DNA from: Acidobacteriota bacterium
GTDB taxonomy: Bacteria; Acidobacteriota; Terriglobia; Terriglobales; Acidobacteriaceae
Assembly: GCA_021781255.1 (NCBI GenBank)
Contig: JAJXXG010001241.1
Span: 1 to 7,193, forward strand
Direction: 5' to 3'
DNA: 7,193 bases
Below are positions 6,763 to 7,193 of this stretch, piece after piece. The position numbers were made by a program, and so were the translations under genes. Numbering within the stretch: the stretch's first letter is position 1; each line of letters starts with the position of its first letter. The notes beneath the pieces were generated by a model. It did not search any database. It was given only the letters and a program-made list of their open reading frames with translations, and had not been told where the DNA came from.

Positions 6763-6816
6763 ATAAATGTATTACAAAAATAGAACCTGTGTCAAGTGTT
6801 TTTGTGTTACATTTAT
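6763..6816. repeat. Near-perfect 18-bp inverted repeat, operator-like, in divergent promoter region
   Basis: Arm 6763-6780 (ATAAATGTATTACAAAAA) and arm 6799-6816 (TTTTTGTGTTACATTTAT) are reverse complements at 16 of 18 positions, with an 18-base spacer. The mismatches are two adjacent central bases in each arm. The repeat covers the minus-strand promoter and ends seven bases before the divergent ATG at 6823. It is a strong candidate binding site for a regulator; the RHH protein or the transposase HTH fragment are the local candidates, by inference only. Confidence 0.75.
6766..6795 (-). promoter_or_regulatory. Sigma70-type promoter driving the transposase fragment and RHH gene
   Basis: The minus strand shows a perfect -35, TTGACA (6795-6790), and TACATT (6771-6766) at 18 bases; ATACAT at 17 bases is an alternative -10. 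It is the best promoter in the window. The -10 lies in one arm of the inverted repeat 6763-6816 and the -35 in its central spacer, so a dimeric repressor bound to the repeat would block it. Confidence 0.7.
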
Positions 6817-6822
6817 CGAATT

Positions 6823-7193
6823 ATGCTGAAAATTCTCGCGATATTCGGGATGTGGATTGGACTCTGTGGCGGGGCATGGTCCCAAGTCCCAAGGGATAGC
6901 GGCACCCAAGACAAGAATGCCCAAACTGGCCAGAATAGCGCCAACCAACCCAATCCTATCGTTGCGGCAGTAAATCCCCAGCCATCCCCCTCCAAACAGA
7001 AAGACAGCGCCTATCGCCAGCCTTCCGAGTATCCATGGCGCGAACTGTACGGGCCTGCAAACATCCCAAATTGGTTTTTGGTCCTGCTTGGGGCTGGTGG
7101 AATCTTCGCTGCTGTTAGAACTCTGCGAAGTATCAGTCTTCAAGCCAACCTGATGAGAGAGCAGTTGGACAGGATGGTGGAAAGAGAGAGGGC
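6823..7193 (+). CDS. Exported/membrane protein of unknown function, C-terminus beyond right edge
   Basis: The frame is open for 123 codons to the window edge. Residues 1-20 look like a signal peptide: Lys3, a hydrophobic core, and a plausible cleavage after A-W-S. A Gln/Asn/Pro/Ser-rich linker covers about 21-65. The motif Y-P-W-R-E-L-Y-G-P-A-N-I-P-N-W at 70-84 leads into a transmembrane segment at about 84-101. The start of a charged helix or coiled coil follows (Q107 onward, ending R-M-V-E-R-E-R). This linker-LYGPxNIPNW-TM-coil layout resembles hypothetical proteins I recall from Acidobacteriota, whose function is unknown to me. There is no Shine-Dalgarno before ATG 6823. A -10-like TACATT at 6808-6813 would put the transcript start almost at the ATG, so the message may be nearly leaderless. 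It is divergent from the transposase-RHH pair and shares the inverted repeat with it. An antisense open frame overlaps. Confidence 0.75.
   Translation, partial: MLKILAIFGMWIGLCGGAWSQVPRDSGTQDKNAQTGQNSANQPNPIVAAVNPQPSPSKQKDSAYRQPSEYPWRELYGPANIPNWFLVLLGAGGIFAAVRTLRSISLQANLMREQLDRMVERER

Noticed and set aside
6772..7143. Minus-strand open frame of 123 codons with two hydrophobic stretches
   Set aside because: It is antisense to the plus-strand frame at 6823-7193, which has a proper signal peptide, the L-Y-G-P-A-N-I-P-N-W motif, a transmembrane segment and a coiled-coil start. The minus frame's 3' end would also run through the divergent promoter.
1..7193. CRISPR array, tRNA, rRNA or phage attachment site
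   Set aside because: No regularly spaced direct repeats, tRNA-like cloverleaf with a CCA-end context, rRNA segment or integrase-associated repeat was seen on reading both strands.

Overview
The window is GC-rich bacterial chromosome with a housekeeping core and a short accessory-looking right end. Protein character, composition and the order M50 protease - trpS - scpA suggest a soil Acidobacteriota (Terriglobia/Acidobacteriaceae-like). This assignment is an inference from general knowledge and was not tested by any search.

Positions 1-3047 hold four genes on the minus strand, read right to left: a hexapeptide-repeat acyltransferase, an integral-membrane M50 (site-2-type) metalloprotease, trpS, and the 5' part of scpA, which runs off the left edge. 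Gaps are 59, 111 and 31 bases, so co-transcription is plausible, with a possible internal promoter before trpS. The TrpRS carries a cysteine pattern like that of the [4Fe-4S]-binding TrpRS of Thermotoga maritima.

A divergent intergenic region of about 120 bases separates this block from asnS on the plus strand (3167-4528). A structured 146-base gap follows, with a terminator-like hairpin and a Shine-Dalgarno inside an inverted repeat. Then come a nitroreductase-family flavoprotein (4675-5298) and a membrane-anchored DUF218/YdcF-like protein (5384-6079).

From about 6100 the sequence is visibly richer in A/T and looks accessory. On the minus strand an IS1-family transposase keeps its HTH region and first catalytic aspartate, then loses homology and runs into an unrelated tail. 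That tail overlaps a small ribbon-helix-helix protein gene with a strong Shine-Dalgarno. A good sigma70-type promoter drives the pair, and its -10 and flank lie in a near-perfect 18-bp inverted repeat that resembles an operator. On the other side of the repeat, a divergent plus-strand gene (6823 to the right edge) encodes an exported or membrane protein with a second transmembrane segment and the start of a coiled coil.

No rRNA, tRNA, CRISPR array or recognisable complete defence or biosynthetic system is visible. The most interesting part is the 6300-6830 locus, where a dead transposase fragment, an RHH DNA-binding protein and an operator-like repeat sit together. All gaps between genes are shorter than 300 bases.
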